From Burkholderiaceae bacterium (GTDB lineage: Bacteria > Pseudomonadota > Gammaproteobacteria > Burkholderiales > Burkholderiaceae_C), in contig JACKLN010000001.1 of the NCBI GenBank assembly GCA_024235855.1, positions 310,001-374,000 of the forward strand: DNA of 64,000 nt. The letters run 5' to 3'. Shown piece after piece: positions 16,725 through 25,694 of the stretch. Under the pieces are notes generated by a model. The model was not told the origin of the DNA and searched no databases. It saw only the letters and a list, made by a program, of their open reading frames with translations. Both the position numbers and the translations under genes were made by a program. Numbering within the stretch: the first letter of the stretch is position 1; each line of letters opens with the position of its first letter.

Positions 16725-17566
16725 TGGCCGCCGCCATCGAGACCACTGCCGAGCACGCCTGCTTCGGCGGCGTGCAGCGTTTCCACCGCCATGCGTCGGC
16801 GGTGATCGGGCTGCCGATGCGGTTTGCGGTCTACCAGCCGCCGAAACCGTCGGGCGCCGCCCTGGTCTGCCTGGCCGGGCTGACCTGCACCGAGGAGACC
16901 TTCGCCATCAAGGCCGGCGCCCAGCGCCTGGCCGCCGAACTCGGCCTGACGCTGCTGATGCCCGACACCAGCCCGCGCGCCACCGGCATCGCCGGCGAGG
17001 ACGCGGAATGGGACTTCGGCACCGGTGCCGGCTTCTACCTGGACGCCACGGCCGAGCCCTGGGCGCGCCACTTCCGCATGGAAAGCTGGCTGCTGACCGA
17101 ATGGCTGCCAATGCTGGTGAGCGCGCTGGGGCTGGATGCGGCGCGCATCGGCATCACCGGGCATTCAATGGGCGGGCATGGCGCACTGACGCTGGCATTG
17201 CGTCACCCGGGGCGGTTCCGGTCGCTGTCGGCCTTTGCGCCGATCGCCGCGCCCGCCACCTGCCCCTGGGGCGAGAAGGCCTTCTCGCGCTACCTGGGTG
17301 ACGATCGCGCCGCCTGGGCCGCACACGACGCCAGCGCGCTGATGCGGCAGGCACGGTGCCCGTATCCGGACGGCCTCCTCGTCGACCAGGGCCTGGCCGA
17401 CAAGTTCCTGGTCGAACAGTTGAAGCCCGAGGCGCTGGAAGCGGCCTGCAGTGCAGCCGACCAACCGCTGACGCTGCGCCGGCACGCGGGCTACGACCAC
17501 GGCTACTTCTTCATCCAGAGCGTCGTGGCGGACCACCTGCGCTGGCACGCCGAGCGCCTGGGCTGA
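16724..17566 (+). CDS. fghA: S-formylglutathione hydrolase
   Basis: This is a 280-residue esterase-D-type alpha/beta hydrolase. The nucleophile is S148 in GITGHSMGGHGALTLAL. Other family marks are LAGLTCTEETFAIKAGAQR near residue 50, PDTSPRA at 80, FYLDAT at 104 and the catalytic His in GYDHGYFFI near the C-terminus. It releases formate and glutathione from S-formylglutathione in the cytoplasm. The start codon overlaps the dehydrogenase stop, so translation is coupled. Confidence 0.94.
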   Translation: MAAAIETTAEHACFGGVQRFHRHASAVIGLPMRFAVYQPPKPSGAALVCLAGLTCTEETFAIKAGAQRLAAELGLTLLMPDTSPRATGIAGEDAEWDFGTGAGFYLDATAEPWARHFRMESWLLTEWLPMLVSALGLDAARIGITGHSMGGHGALTLALRHPGRFRSLSAFAPIAAPATCPWGEKAFSRYLGDDRAAWAAHDASALMRQARCPYPDGLLVDQGLADKFLVEQLKPEALEAACSAADQPLTLRRHAGYDHGYFFIQSVVADHLRWHAERLG

Positions 17567-17587
17567 GCCCGGGCGGCCGCGGCGAGC

Positions 17588-17606
17588 CGGCGGCAACGAG
17601 CCGCCG
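17588..17606. terminator. Hairpin between convergent genes
   Basis: A perfect 7-bp stem CGGCGGC / GCCGCCG with loop AACGA lies between fghA (+) and the DUF2917 gene (-). No U-tract is present, so its function is inferred from position. Confidence 0.45.
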
Positions 17607-17927
17607 TCACGCGCACGTGTCGGGCACCGGCCCCAGGTGCCAGCGTGCGGCCAGCGCGCGCAGCCGCGACCACCAGCCTTCGACCGGCCGGTGGCCGAGG
17701 CGGGTGACTTCCACCTGCGTCGGCCCCTGCGCCTGCACGAGGGCACCGGCCGACCGCACCGGGAGTGCGTCGCCAGACTGCAGGAAGTGGTCGCGCGTTT
17801 CCCCCGGCTCGGTCAGCCAGACGCCGCCGTGCAGCACGCGCAAGCGGCCGGTGCGGAGGTCTTCCAGGATCAGCATCTGGTCGTGGTCCAGGTGCACGGT
17901 ACGAACGGTCTCTGAGATCGGGGCCAT
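17607..17927 (-). CDS. DUF2917 domain protein
   Basis: This is a 106-residue protein from the ATG at 17927, chosen because GGAG lies 8 bases upstream; an ATG at 17939 would add four residues. The sequence TVHLDHDQMLILEDLRTGRL, then VLHGGVWLTEPGETRDHFLQ and GDALPVRSAGALVQAQG is a cupin-like beta domain typical of DUF2917. The family is often found divergent from a GcvA-type LysR gene, as here. The function is unknown. Confidence 0.8.
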   Translation of the reverse strand: MAPISETVRTVHLDHDQMLILEDLRTGRLRVLHGGVWLTEPGETRDHFLQSGDALPVRSAGALVQAQGPTQVEVTRLGHRPVEGWWSRLRALAARWHLGPVPDTCA

Positions 17928-18021
17928 GGGCTTCTCCATGCATCCGGCGCATTCATGGCCGGGTTGATGGCATTGCACCGCTTTCCAAATGCGGCGACAA
18001 ACGAAAAGACTGCAGTTGATG

Positions 18022-18038
18022 CATGCGCTGTACGCATG
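18022..18038. promoter_or_regulatory. Candidate LysR operator
   Basis: The inverted repeat CATGCG / CGCATG with 5-base spacer CTGTA lies in the 123-base divergent region between DUF2917 and the LysR gene and contains a T-N11-A core. It starts 29 bases upstream of the LysR start, as expected for autoregulation. Confidence 0.5.
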
Positions 18039-18050
18039 TATGGTGGAGGC

Positions 18051-19010
18051 ATGTCCACGCCCGCCGCGCCACGAAGACGCCCGACCCGCCCTGTCCGCCC
18101 AATTGGCCTGGCCGCCCTGCGTGGCTTCGAGGCCGCGGCCCGGCGGCTGTCGTTCACCGACGCGGCCACCGAACTGCACCTCACGCAGTCGTCGATCAGC
18201 CGCCAGGTGGCCACGTTGGAGCAGGAGGTCGGCCGGCCACTGTTCCTGCGCCGCACGCGTGCGCTGGAGCTCACCGCCGCCGGGCGGCAGCTGCAGCAGG
18301 CGGTGCAGCAGGCGCTGGCCGGCATCGACCTGTGCGTGGACGAGCTGCGCGGCCAGTCCGGGGCCCACCGCGTCACGCTGACCACCTATGCGTCGTTCGC
18401 GTCGCTGTGGCTGGTGCCGCGGCTGGCGCTGTTCCAGCGCGAGCACCCGGAGATCGAGATCCGCCTGGACGCGTCGGACCGCGTGGTGGACCTGAACGCC
18501 GAGGACGTGGACGTGGCCGTGCGCTGGGTGACGCTGGACCGTGTGCCGGTGGGCGCCACGTCGCTGATCGAGGACCTGGCCGCGCCGGCGATGAGCCCGC
18601 GGCTGCTCGAGGGCGTGACGCTGAGCGGGCCCGCCGACCTGGCCCGCTGGCCCCTGCTGGACCTGGACCACAGCGTGCCCGGCACGCGGCGGCTGAACTG
18701 GGCCACATGGTTCGACTTCGCCGGCGCCGGCACCGTGGCGCCACAGGCCGGGCGGCTGGTGTTCTCCTTCGCCGATCAGGCGGTGCAGGCCGCCATTCGC
18801 GGCCAGGGCGTGGCCCTGGTGCGCTCACCCTTCCTGCAGGACGCGGTGGCCAGCGGCGACCTGGTGATGCCCTTTCCGCAATGGCGGATGCCGGTGGGCT
18901 ACCGGCATGTGCTCGCGGTCAACCCGGCCAGCCGCCGGCGGGCGCCGGTGGCCACCTTCGTGGAGTGGCTGAACGCGCAGTTCGCGCAGTCGCCGCTGCT
19001 GGCCGACTGA
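18051..19010 (+). CDS. LysR-family regulator (GcvA-like)
   Basis: This is a 319-residue protein. ATG 18051 directly follows GGAGG. The helix-turn-helix is at residues about 20-78 (LAALRGFEAAARRLSFTDAA, then LHLTQSSISRQVATLEQEVG). The effector domain (about 100-300) has the GcvA-type features ASFASLWLVPRLALFQREHP and EDVDVAVRW. It is divergent from the DUF2917 gene and probably controls it. The effector is unknown. Confidence 0.88.
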   Translation: MSTPAAPRRRPTRPVRPIGLAALRGFEAAARRLSFTDAATELHLTQSSISRQVATLEQEVGRPLFLRRTRALELTAAGRQLQQAVQQALAGIDLCVDELRGQSGAHRVTLTTYASFASLWLVPRLALFQREHPEIEIRLDASDRVVDLNAEDVDVAVRWVTLDRVPVGATSLIEDLAAPAMSPRLLEGVTLSGPADLARWPLLDLDHSVPGTRRLNWATWFDFAGAGTVAPQAGRLVFSFADQAVQAAIRGQGVALVRSPFLQDAVASGDLVMPFPQWRMPVGYRHVLAVNPASRRRAPVATFVEWLNAQFAQSPLLAD

Positions 19011-19057
19011 CCGGAGTCCGTACCATCGGCCCCCTTTTCTGCATGCGAAGGGAGCTC

Positions 19058-20128
19058 ATGTCGAACCCGGCCGCCCGCCCGTGCCGTCCACACGCCGCAC
19101 GTGGCCGCGTGCGCAGCCTGGCCTTGGCAACCGCAGTCCTGCTGGCCGCCTGTGGTGGTGGCGGCAGCGCGCAGGACGAGGTGCCATATGGCGACCTGCG
19201 CAGCTACGTGGCCTCCGAAGGCCTGGTGGGCACCATCGTGGTCCGGAAGGACGGCGAGGACCTGATGCGGGCCAGCTACGGCTACGCAGACCGCGCGCAG
19301 CAGCGGCCCAACGACATGCAGACCCGGTACCGGATCGCGTCGCTGACGAAATCGTTCACCGCCGTGTCCACCGTCCTGCTGAAGCGGGCAGGCGCCATCG
19401 ACAGCTACGACGACACGCTGTCGCGCCACCTGCCGGACTACCCGAACGGCTCCGCCATCACGCTGCGCCAGCTGCTGACGCACACCTCGGGCATCCCGGA
19501 CTACATGGGGCGGGTGGACACCGGCGAGCCCCATTCGCCGCTCGACCTGGTGCGTGCGTTCGAGAACCTGCCGCTGGCGTTCGCGCCGGGCACGGACTTC
19601 CTGTACTCGAACGCGAACTACGTGCTGCTGGGGCACCTGACGGAGACGCTCAGCGGCCTGACGTACGCCGAGTTCCTGCAGGCGAACGTCTGGGGGCCGC
19701 AGGGACTCACCGACACGGAGTACGGGAGCCCGGCGCTCGAAGGATCGGCCTATGCGCTGGGATACACGGACCTGGCGCAGAGCCAGCGGGCGCGTGAGCA
19801 CGACCTGAGCGCGGCCTACGCGGCCGGCGGGCTGGTGAGCACCGCGGACGACCTGATGCGCTGGGCAGCCTCGTTCACCGAGGACGGACTGCTCACCGCC
19901 GATGAGCTGGCGGAAGTCTTCGGTGACGAGCGCTACGGGTTCGGCTGGGTCACCGGCGAACTGGCGGGCAAGCCGGTCTTCGGCCACACCGGCGGCATCG
20001 ACGGCTTCAGCGCCATCCTGGCGCTGTTCCCGGAACAGAACGCGGTCATCGTGGTGCTGAGCAACGTGGAGCACCAGCAGGCGCGGCTCGAGCGCATCGT
20101 GCGCACGATCGCGATACATGAGCTCTAG
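19058..20128 (+). CDS. Serine beta-lactamase-like hydrolase, lipoprotein
   Basis: This is a 356-residue class C beta-lactamase-fold protein. ATG 19058 was chosen because GGGAG lies just upstream; ATG 19043 is in frame. The N-terminus is a lipoprotein signal with lipobox LAAC. Active-site motifs are SLTK (S-x-x-K) near residue 100, Y-S-N in FLYSNANYVLLGHL, and HTGGIDG near residue 310, which replaces K-T-G. Relatives include peptidases, esterases and D-aminopeptidases, so the substrate is open. It stands alone, 47 bases after the LysR gene. Confidence 0.82.
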   Translation: MSNPAARPCRPHAARGRVRSLALATAVLLAACGGGGSAQDEVPYGDLRSYVASEGLVGTIVVRKDGEDLMRASYGYADRAQQRPNDMQTRYRIASLTKSFTAVSTVLLKRAGAIDSYDDTLSRHLPDYPNGSAITLRQLLTHTSGIPDYMGRVDTGEPHSPLDLVRAFENLPLAFAPGTDFLYSNANYVLLGHLTETLSGLTYAEFLQANVWGPQGLTDTEYGSPALEGSAYALGYTDLAQSQRAREHDLSAAYAAGGLVSTADDLMRWAASFTEDGLLTADELAEVFGDERYGFGWVTGELAGKPVFGHTGGIDGFSAILALFPEQNAVIVVLSNVEHQQARLERIVRTIAIHEL

Positions 20129-20150
20129 GCGGCCGCCGCGGCAGGGCGGT

Positions 20151-20726
20151 TCAGAACCCGCTCCCCGGTGTGGCCAGGTAGGCCTGTTCCGCGGCCGTGC
20201 TCTGGCGGCCCAGCGCCGCGTTGCGGTGCGGGAAGCGGCCGAAGCGGCGGATCACGTCGCGGTGGCGCTCGGCGTAGTCCAGCGCGCTGTCGAAGCCAGG
20301 CGCCTCACCCGCCAGCGCGGCGAACAACGCCACGCAGCGGTCCTGCAGCGCCAGGTCCTCGGCATGCTCCAGCGGCAGGTAGACGAACCAGCGCTGCAGC
20401 GGGTGCAGCGCGTGCTCGGCGCCGCTGTCGATCAGGCCCAGCGCCAGTGTGCGGGCCAGTGGATCGCCGGCGAAGGCGCGCGCCTGGCCGCGGAACAGGT
20501 TGCGCGGGAACTGGTCGAGCAGGATCAGACGCGCCAGCACGGCCTCCGGCCCGGCCGTCGGATCAGGCCCCGGCAGGCGGCCATCGATCGCGTCGTCGAC
20601 CAGAGCGCCAAAACGTGCCCGGATGGCCTCGTCGAAGGCCGGATCCTTGCGGAACCATTCGGAACGCACCGCCAGCGGCGGCGCACCGAACCAGAACGCC
20701 AGGACCTCGGTGTCGGCAGGCGTCAT
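20151..20726 (-). CDS. DUF924 family protein
   Basis: This is a 191-residue all-helical protein with the family marks VLAFWFG at residue 8, W-F near 24, LILLDQFPRNLFRGQARAFA at about 68 and HPLQRWFVYLPLEHAEDLAL at about 107. It is TPR-like in fold and of unknown function. It lies 7 bases downstream of the solute-binding protein gene and may be cotranscribed with it. Confidence 0.85.
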   Translation of the reverse strand: MTPADTEVLAFWFGAPPLAVRSEWFRKDPAFDEAIRARFGALVDDAIDGRLPGPDPTAGPEAVLARLILLDQFPRNLFRGQARAFAGDPLARTLALGLIDSGAEHALHPLQRWFVYLPLEHAEDLALQDRCVALFAALAGEAPGFDSALDYAERHRDVIRRFGRFPHRNAALGRQSTAAEQAYLATPGSGF

Positions 20727-20733
20727 CCCACGG

Positions 20734-21852
20734 TCACTTCACGTTGGCGCGGTAGCTGGTGAAGATGCGCGTCTGCAGGCGGCGGATGTCCTGCGGCACC
20801 GCGTCCGGCGGCGTCATCTTCTTCATGTCGGCGGCCGACAGGAACACCGTGGGGTTGGTGGCCACCGACTTGTCGACGAAGGGCTTGGAGGCCGCGTTCG
20901 GGTTGGCGTAGAAGACCGCGTTGGTCAGCGACGCGTGCACCTCCGGGCGCAGGATGTAGTTGATGAAGGCGTGCGCGTTCTTCGGGTGCGGCGCGTCCTT
21001 GGGGATGGCCATGGAATCGAAGAACAGCGTGGCGCCCTTGGGCGGGATCAGGGCCACGATGTCCTGCCCGGTCTTGCCCTCGATGGCGCGGTTGCGCGCG
21101 ATGTTGATGTCGCCGGAGTAGCCCATCACCGCGCACAGCTCGCCCTTGGACAATTCGTCGATGTAGCCCGACGAGGACAGGCGCGTCAGGTACGGGCGTG
21201 CCGCCATCAGCACCTTGCGCGCGGCCTCGTAGTCCTTGGCGTTGGTGCTGTAGGGCTGCTGGCCGGCGTAGATCATGGCCACGGGCAGCACCTCGGAGGC
21301 GGAGTCGAGCACGCTGATGCCGCAGCTCTTGAGCTTGCCGGCGTACTCCGGCTTGAAGATCAGGTCCCAGGGGTTCTCCGGCATCGGCGTGCTGCCCAGC
21401 GCGGCCTTGACCTTGCCGGTGTTGATGCCCACCGTGACGTAGCCCCAGAGCCAGGTCACCAGGTGCTGGTTGCCCGGGTCCACGCTCTGCTGCTGTTCCA
21501 GCAGCGCCGGGTCCAGGTTCTTCCAGTTGGGCAGCAGCGACTTGTCCAGCTTCTGGAACAGGCCGCCCTGGATCTGCGTCTTCGCGAAATGCGCGCTGGG
21601 CACGACGATGTCGTAGCCGGTCTTCCCCGCCACCAGCTTGGCGTGCAGGATCTCGTTGGTGTCGTAGTTGTCGTACCGGACCTTGATGCCGGTTTCCTTC
21701 TCGAAGTTCTTCAGCGTGTCCTCGCCGATGTACTCGGCCCAGTTGTAGACGTTGAGCACCTTGGGTTCGGTGTTCTGCGCCTGCGCGGTGGTGCCGGCCC
21801 AGGCCAGCGAGGATGCGAGGGCGGCGACGAGCAGTCGGGGCGAGAGCTTCAT
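20734..21852 (-). CDS. Periplasmic polyamine-type substrate-binding protein
   Basis: This is a 372-residue protein with a cleavable signal peptide (residues 1-26, ending AQAQ). The start of the mature domain, LNVYNWAEYIGEDTLKNFEK, is the PotD/PotF signature. VPSAHFAKTQIQGGLFQKLD, DSASEVLPVAMIYAG and GYSGDINIARNRAI also fit PotF-like binding proteins. It binds a polyamine such as putrescine or spermidine for ABC import, but no permease or ATPase genes are adjacent. It is therefore an orphan binding protein, or the rest of the transporter is elsewhere. Confidence 0.85.
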   Translation of the reverse strand: MKLSPRLLVAALASSLAWAGTTAQAQNTEPKVLNVYNWAEYIGEDTLKNFEKETGIKVRYDNYDTNEILHAKLVAGKTGYDIVVPSAHFAKTQIQGGLFQKLDKSLLPNWKNLDPALLEQQQSVDPGNQHLVTWLWGYVTVGINTGKVKAALGSTPMPENPWDLIFKPEYAGKLKSCGISVLDSASEVLPVAMIYAGQQPYSTNAKDYEAARKVLMAARPYLTRLSSSGYIDELSKGELCAVMGYSGDINIARNRAIEGKTGQDIVALIPPKGATLFFDSMAIPKDAPHPKNAHAFINYILRPEVHASLTNAVFYANPNAASKPFVDKSVATNPTVFLSAADMKKMTPPDAVPQDIRRLQTRIFTSYRANVK

Positions 21853-21909
21853 GGCGGCGGTCGGGGCTGAGTTGAAGGAGAAAGGGCGGATTGTCCGGCA
21901 ACAACGTTG

Positions 21910-22425
21910 TCAGCCGGCCGGCCGTGGACTCTCGGCGGTGTCCGCAGGTTCCCTGCGCCGCAGCATGCCCCAGCCTTCCATGGTCATCACCGGCTCGCCA
22001 TGCTGGTTGCAGACCTCCCAGCGCTGCAGCACCAGGCCGATGTGCGGCTTGCTGGCCATCGGCCGCGCCTGCAGCACCGTCATGGTGCCGTGCAAGCGGT
22101 CGCCCACATAGACGGGCTTGAGCCAGCGGATGTTCTCCAGCCCCGGCGACCCGAGGCTGGCGCTGCGGTTGAGCCAGGCGTCGCACATCATGCGCATGGT
22201 CAGCGCACAGGTGTGCCAGCCGCTGGCGCAAAGGCCGCCGAACAGCGACGCGCGCGCCGCGTCCTCGTCCAGGTGGAAGGGCTGGGGGTCGAACTGGCGG
22301 GCGAACTCCAGGATGGCTTCGCGGGTGAGCGTCGCGCCACCGAAGGGGTGCACGGAGCCTTCGGGGAAGTCCTCCCAATGCAGGCGGGCGGCAGGGTCGG
22401 GCGCAGTCGTGGTCGTTTGGGGCAT
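21910..22425 (-). CDS. MaoC-family dehydratase
   Basis: This is a 171-residue hot-dog-fold protein. The start MPQTTTT at 22425 is preferred over an in-frame start at 22470. Family marks are LHWEDFPEGSV near residue 14, then LTREAILEFARQFDPQPFH and the catalytic-loop-like FGGLCASGWHTCALTMRMM, which contains the A-S-G-W-H of MaoC hydratases. The usual catalytic Asp/His pair is present (FDPQPFHLD). It probably hydrates an enoyl-CoA. It has no pathway genes next to it. Confidence 0.8.
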   Translation of the reverse strand: MPQTTTTAPDPAARLHWEDFPEGSVHPFGGATLTREAILEFARQFDPQPFHLDEDAARASLFGGLCASGWHTCALTMRMMCDAWLNRSASLGSPGLENIRWLKPVYVGDRLHGTMTVLQARPMASKPHIGLVLQRWEVCNQHGEPVMTMEGWGMLRRREPADTAESPRPAG

Positions 22426-22490
22426 GGCCTGCCCAGGATAACGAGGGCCGGCTACAGTCCCCGCTTTCATCTCCCGCTCACGCCACTGTC

Positions 22491-23072
22491 ATGACCCTGC
22501 TGATCGTCGGACTCGTGCTCTTCCTGGGCGTGCACTCGGTGCGCATCGTGGCCGAAGGCTGGCGCCAGCGCACCATCGCGCGTCTGGGCGAAGGGGCCTG
22601 GAAGGGCCTGTACAGCGTGGCTTCGCTGGTCGGTTTCATCGCCCTGGTCTGGGGTTATGGCCAGGCGCGCCTGGACCCCACGGTGCTATGGGCCACGCCG
22701 GTGTGGACACGCCACCTGGCGTCACTGCTCGTGCTGGCGGCCTTCGTGCTGCTGGCAGCGGCCTACGTGCCGGGCAACCACCTGAAGGCCAGGCTGCACC
22801 ACCCGATGGTGCTGGCGGTCAAGGTCTGGGCGCTGGCCCACCTGCTGGCCAACAACACGCTGGCCGACCTGCTGCTGTTCGGCGGCTTCCTGCTGTGGGC
22901 GGTGCTGGACTTCCGCGCCGCACGCGGCCGCGACCGCGCCAACGGCACCGTCTACCCGGCCGGGCAAGGGGTGATGACGGCGATCACCGTGGTCGTGGGC
23001 GTCGCGGCCTGGGCGGTGTTCGCCTTCTGGGCCCACAAGGCGCTGTTCGGGATTTCGCCGTTCGGCCGCTGA
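22491..23072 (+). CDS. NnrU-family membrane protein
   Basis: This is a 193-residue protein with six hydrophobic segments. NnrU features are FLGVHSVRIVAEGWRQRTIA at the start, then KGLYSVASLVGF, YVPGNHLKARLHHPM and KVWALAHLLANNTLADLLLF. The family was named from denitrification clusters but is widespread and resembles methyltransferase-like membrane proteins. No nitrogen-oxide genes lie nearby, so the role is unclear. Confidence 0.88.
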   Translation: MTLLIVGLVLFLGVHSVRIVAEGWRQRTIARLGEGAWKGLYSVASLVGFIALVWGYGQARLDPTVLWATPVWTRHLASLLVLAAFVLLAAAYVPGNHLKARLHHPMVLAVKVWALAHLLANNTLADLLLFGGFLLWAVLDFRAARGRDRANGTVYPAGQGVMTAITVVVGVAAWAVFAFWAHKALFGISPFGR

Positions 23073-23102
23073 CGGCAGGCCGGGGCGCGAGCCGGCGGCG
23101 TG

Positions 23103-23783
23103 TCAGCCGACGTTGGGGATCGGCAGGATCAGGTCCTCGCCCTCGGCGCTGCCCCGGTTGACCACGCGGGACACCGGCCAGGCCTGCATCTCGGCCGGGT
23201 CGCAGGGCCTGAGCAATGGTGCGATGGCCGCCGGGTCCTGCGTGTCCCGCGCCAGCCATCGGGTCCAGTCTTCCCGGGCCGCCATCACCGGCATGCGGTC
23301 GTGGATGGGCGCCATCAGCGCGTTGGGCTCGGTGGTGATGACGCAACAGGTCAGGCGCCAGTCGTCGGCTTCGGACGCCCGCCAGGCCTCGAACAGCCCG
23401 GCCATCGCGAACGGGGCGCCGTCCCGGCGCGTGATGTACCAGGGCTGCTTGCCGCCGGGCGTGGCCTGCCACTCGTAGAACCCGCTGGCCGGCAGCAGGC
23501 AGCGCCGGCGTCGGATGGCCTGGCGGAAGCTGGGCTTGTCGAACACGCCTTCGGCGCGGGCGTTGTTGAGCTTGTTTCCCAGTGCCGGGTCCTTGGCCCA
23601 GTGCGGCAGCAGGCCCCAGCGCATCAGCGTGACGACGCGCTCGCCCTCGCGCGTCTCGTGCACCACCGGCACCTCGGACTGCGGCGCGACGTTCCAGCGT
23701 TTCGGGAACGGCGGCACGCGCACCACCGAGAAGCCCGAGACCAGGGTCTCGGGGTCGTAGGCGACGACGTAACGCCCGCACAT
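23103..23783 (-). CDS. SOS-response-associated peptidase family (HMCES/YedK) DNA-protein crosslinker
   Basis: This is a 226-residue SRAP-domain protein. MCGRY at the start gives the catalytic Cys2 after Met removal. The other conserved marks are RWNVAPQ, MRWGLLPHWAKD, NARAEGV, RRCLLPASGFYEW and the active-site His in APIHDRMPV. The family forms a stable thiazolidine crosslink with abasic sites in single-stranded DNA. The gene is complete and of usual length. Confidence 0.92.
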   Translation of the reverse strand: MCGRYVVAYDPETLVSGFSVVRVPPFPKRWNVAPQSEVPVVHETREGERVVTLMRWGLLPHWAKDPALGNKLNNARAEGVFDKPSFRQAIRRRRCLLPASGFYEWQATPGGKQPWYITRRDGAPFAMAGLFEAWRASEADDWRLTCCVITTEPNALMAPIHDRMPVMAAREDWTRWLARDTQDPAAIAPLLRPCDPAEMQAWPVSRVVNRGSAEGEDLILPIPNVG

Positions 23784-23901
23784 GGGGGTGGATCTTCGCA
23801 TCCCCCAGCCGGGTGTCGCCCCTCGTTCCTGCCGGCGGGCGATGGCCTGCAGGCGGTGGGCCGTCGACCATGGCGCCATCGACACCTGTTCGGAGCCCGC
23901 C

Positions 23902-24162
23902 ATGCCACTGCTGTCCCGCCTGATTCGTTCGCGCGCCACGCCAGCGCGAAAGCCGATGCGCGTACGTCGGTCCGACGACACCGAAGCGCCGGCGCCCGGT
24001 GACGACCGCCCGCGAGGCTGCGGCTGGTTCGACTCCAGCCACGACCTCCACCGAGGACTGCAGGTGACGGAACACCGCGAGGTCGATGCGGTGGTCAACC
24101 AGATCCCGCTGTCCTGGTGGCTGGGCTGGGAACTGGACGCGGTGCGCACGCCTGTCCGCTGA
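23902..24162 (+). CDS. Hypothetical protein (86 aa)
   Basis: This is an 86-residue protein starting MPLLSRLIRSRATPARKPMR with GGAG 8 bases upstream of ATG 23902. It has a basic N-terminus, an acidic middle and a distinctive RGCGWFDSSHDLHRGLQVTE, then PLSWWLGWELD. The Cys/Trp/His pattern and good ribosome binding site support coding. No membrane segment is present. I do not recognise the family. Confidence 0.6.
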   Translation: MPLLSRLIRSRATPARKPMRVRRSDDTEAPAPGDDRPRGCGWFDSSHDLHRGLQVTEHREVDAVVNQIPLSWWLGWELDAVRTPVR

Positions 24163-24273
24163 CGATGCGGCTCGTCGCGGTGGAGCCGCCATCCGTCGCA
24201 GTGGGGTGGCCGTCACCGGGGCCGACGCCTAGAGTCGACCTTGGTCCTGGATGGGACCACCACTCCTCCTTTC

Positions 24274-24310
24274 GGCGCCCGCGGGCTGGCACCCCGGGCG
24301 CCGCTTTTCT
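24274..24310 (+). terminator. Intrinsic terminator
   Basis: An 8-bp stem GGCGCCCG / CGGGCGCC with a 13-base loop is followed by GCTTTTCTT. It probably ends the transcript of the gene at 23902-24162. Confidence 0.7.
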
Positions 24311-24351
24311 TGGGGACGTCTGACGCGGTGCAGTCGGGGTAGAGTGCCGCC

Positions 24352-25665
24352 ATGCCGAACCCCACCCGCCCCGAGGTCTTGACCGGCCTGCGACGCGCCT
24401 GCACCGCGGCCCTGCTGGCGGGTTCCGCCCTCCTGCTGCTGGCCTGTGGCGGCGGCGAGGACCGCTCCAAGGCGCAGATCCGCCTGATCAATGCCAGCGT
24501 CGACCATGGCGCGCTGGACCTCTACGACGAGCGGGGGCGCCGCCTGAAGGCCGCCGTGGCCTTCGGCGGCGACGCCGGATACGCGGAGGTCGACCCGGAC
24601 GACACGGATCTGGACGTCACGCGGGCTGGCAGCACCACGCCGCTGGCCAGCCCTGCGCCGACGCTGGCCGAGGGCGACCGCTACAGCCTGGTGGCCTACA
24701 GCAACGGCAGCAGCCTGGCCACGGTGGTGATCGACGACAACGTCAGTGCGCCGGACAGCGGCGAAACGCGCCTGCGGGTGCTCAATGCGGCGCCCGACGC
24801 CGGCGCCCTGGACGTCTACCTGACCGCGGAGAACGTCGACCTGGCCGACGCCGAGCCGATTCAGGCCAACGCCGCCGCCGGCACCCCGACGACGCTGGTG
24901 ACCACCGACGCCGCCACCTGGCGGCTGCGCGTCACCGCGGCGGGCGACCGTGACGACCAGCGGCTGGACCTGCCTGCGCTGACCCTGGCCAGCCGCGACA
25001 TCGTGACCCTGGTGCTCACGCCCGGCGCGGGGGGCGTGCTGGTGGACGCCCTGGTGCTCGTACAGCGTGAAGAGGTGACCCTGCGCCCCGGCGCGGCCGC
25101 TCGCGTGCGGGTGGTGGCTGGCGTGACCGACAGTGGCGCAGTGGCTGCCACAGCGGGCGGCGTGACGCTGATGAACGGCACCGGCGCCCCGGCCGCGGGC
25201 ACCTACCGTCTGGTGCCCGCGGGCGATGCCGGGGCCAGCGCCAGCGTCGACGGTCAGGCGATCGACGTGCCGGCGACCTCGCTGACGGCCGGGCGCGACT
25301 ACACCCTGCTGGTCTACGGCCCGGCCGATGCGGCAAGGGCCGCGTGGATCGCCGACGACAACCGGCTGCCCACGGTCAGCGGGCGCGCCAAGCTGAGGCT
25401 GGTGCATGGCCTGGCCGACGTGACGGATGCGATCGCGCTGACGCTGGATTTCAACCCGGTGGCCGACGGGGTGGCAGCCGGCACGGCCTCACCGGCCGCG
25501 CAGGTGGACGCCGTGACCACCGGCGCCTTGTCGGTGACCGCACCCGGCCGCGGCAGCCCGCTGTGGGCGGCCGACGACCAGGTGCTGGCGGCCGGCAGCG
25601 TGTACACACTGTTCGTCGTCGGTGCCGAATCCACCGCCACCGGCATCCTGCGCAAGGACCGCTGA
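24352..25665 (+). CDS. DUF4397-repeat lipoprotein
   Basis: This is a 437-residue secreted lipoprotein with signal peptide and lipobox (LLLACGGG). At least two DUF4397 beta-sandwich units are visible: QIRLINASVDHGALDLYDE at about 41 and RLRVLNAAPDAGALDVYLT at about 140. A weaker third copy, KLRLVHGLADVTDAIALTLD, lies near 345. Such proteins are surface-exposed and of unknown role. Codon use is like its neighbours. It precedes the DUF427 gene by 29 bases. Confidence 0.8.
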   Translation: MPNPTRPEVLTGLRRACTAALLAGSALLLLACGGGEDRSKAQIRLINASVDHGALDLYDERGRRLKAAVAFGGDAGYAEVDPDDTDLDVTRAGSTTPLASPAPTLAEGDRYSLVAYSNGSSLATVVIDDNVSAPDSGETRLRVLNAAPDAGALDVYLTAENVDLADAEPIQANAAAGTPTTLVTTDAATWRLRVTAAGDRDDQRLDLPALTLASRDIVTLVLTPGAGGVLVDALVLVQREEVTLRPGAAARVRVVAGVTDSGAVAATAGGVTLMNGTGAPAAGTYRLVPAGDAGASASVDGQAIDVPATSLTAGRDYTLLVYGPADAARAAWIADDNRLPTVSGRAKLRLVHGLADVTDAIALTLDFNPVADGVAAGTASPAAQVDAVTTGALSVTAPGRGSPLWAADDQVLAAGSVYTLFVVGAESTATGILRKDR

Positions 25666-25694
25666 CGCGCCTGGCCGCAACTGTTGGAGACCGC

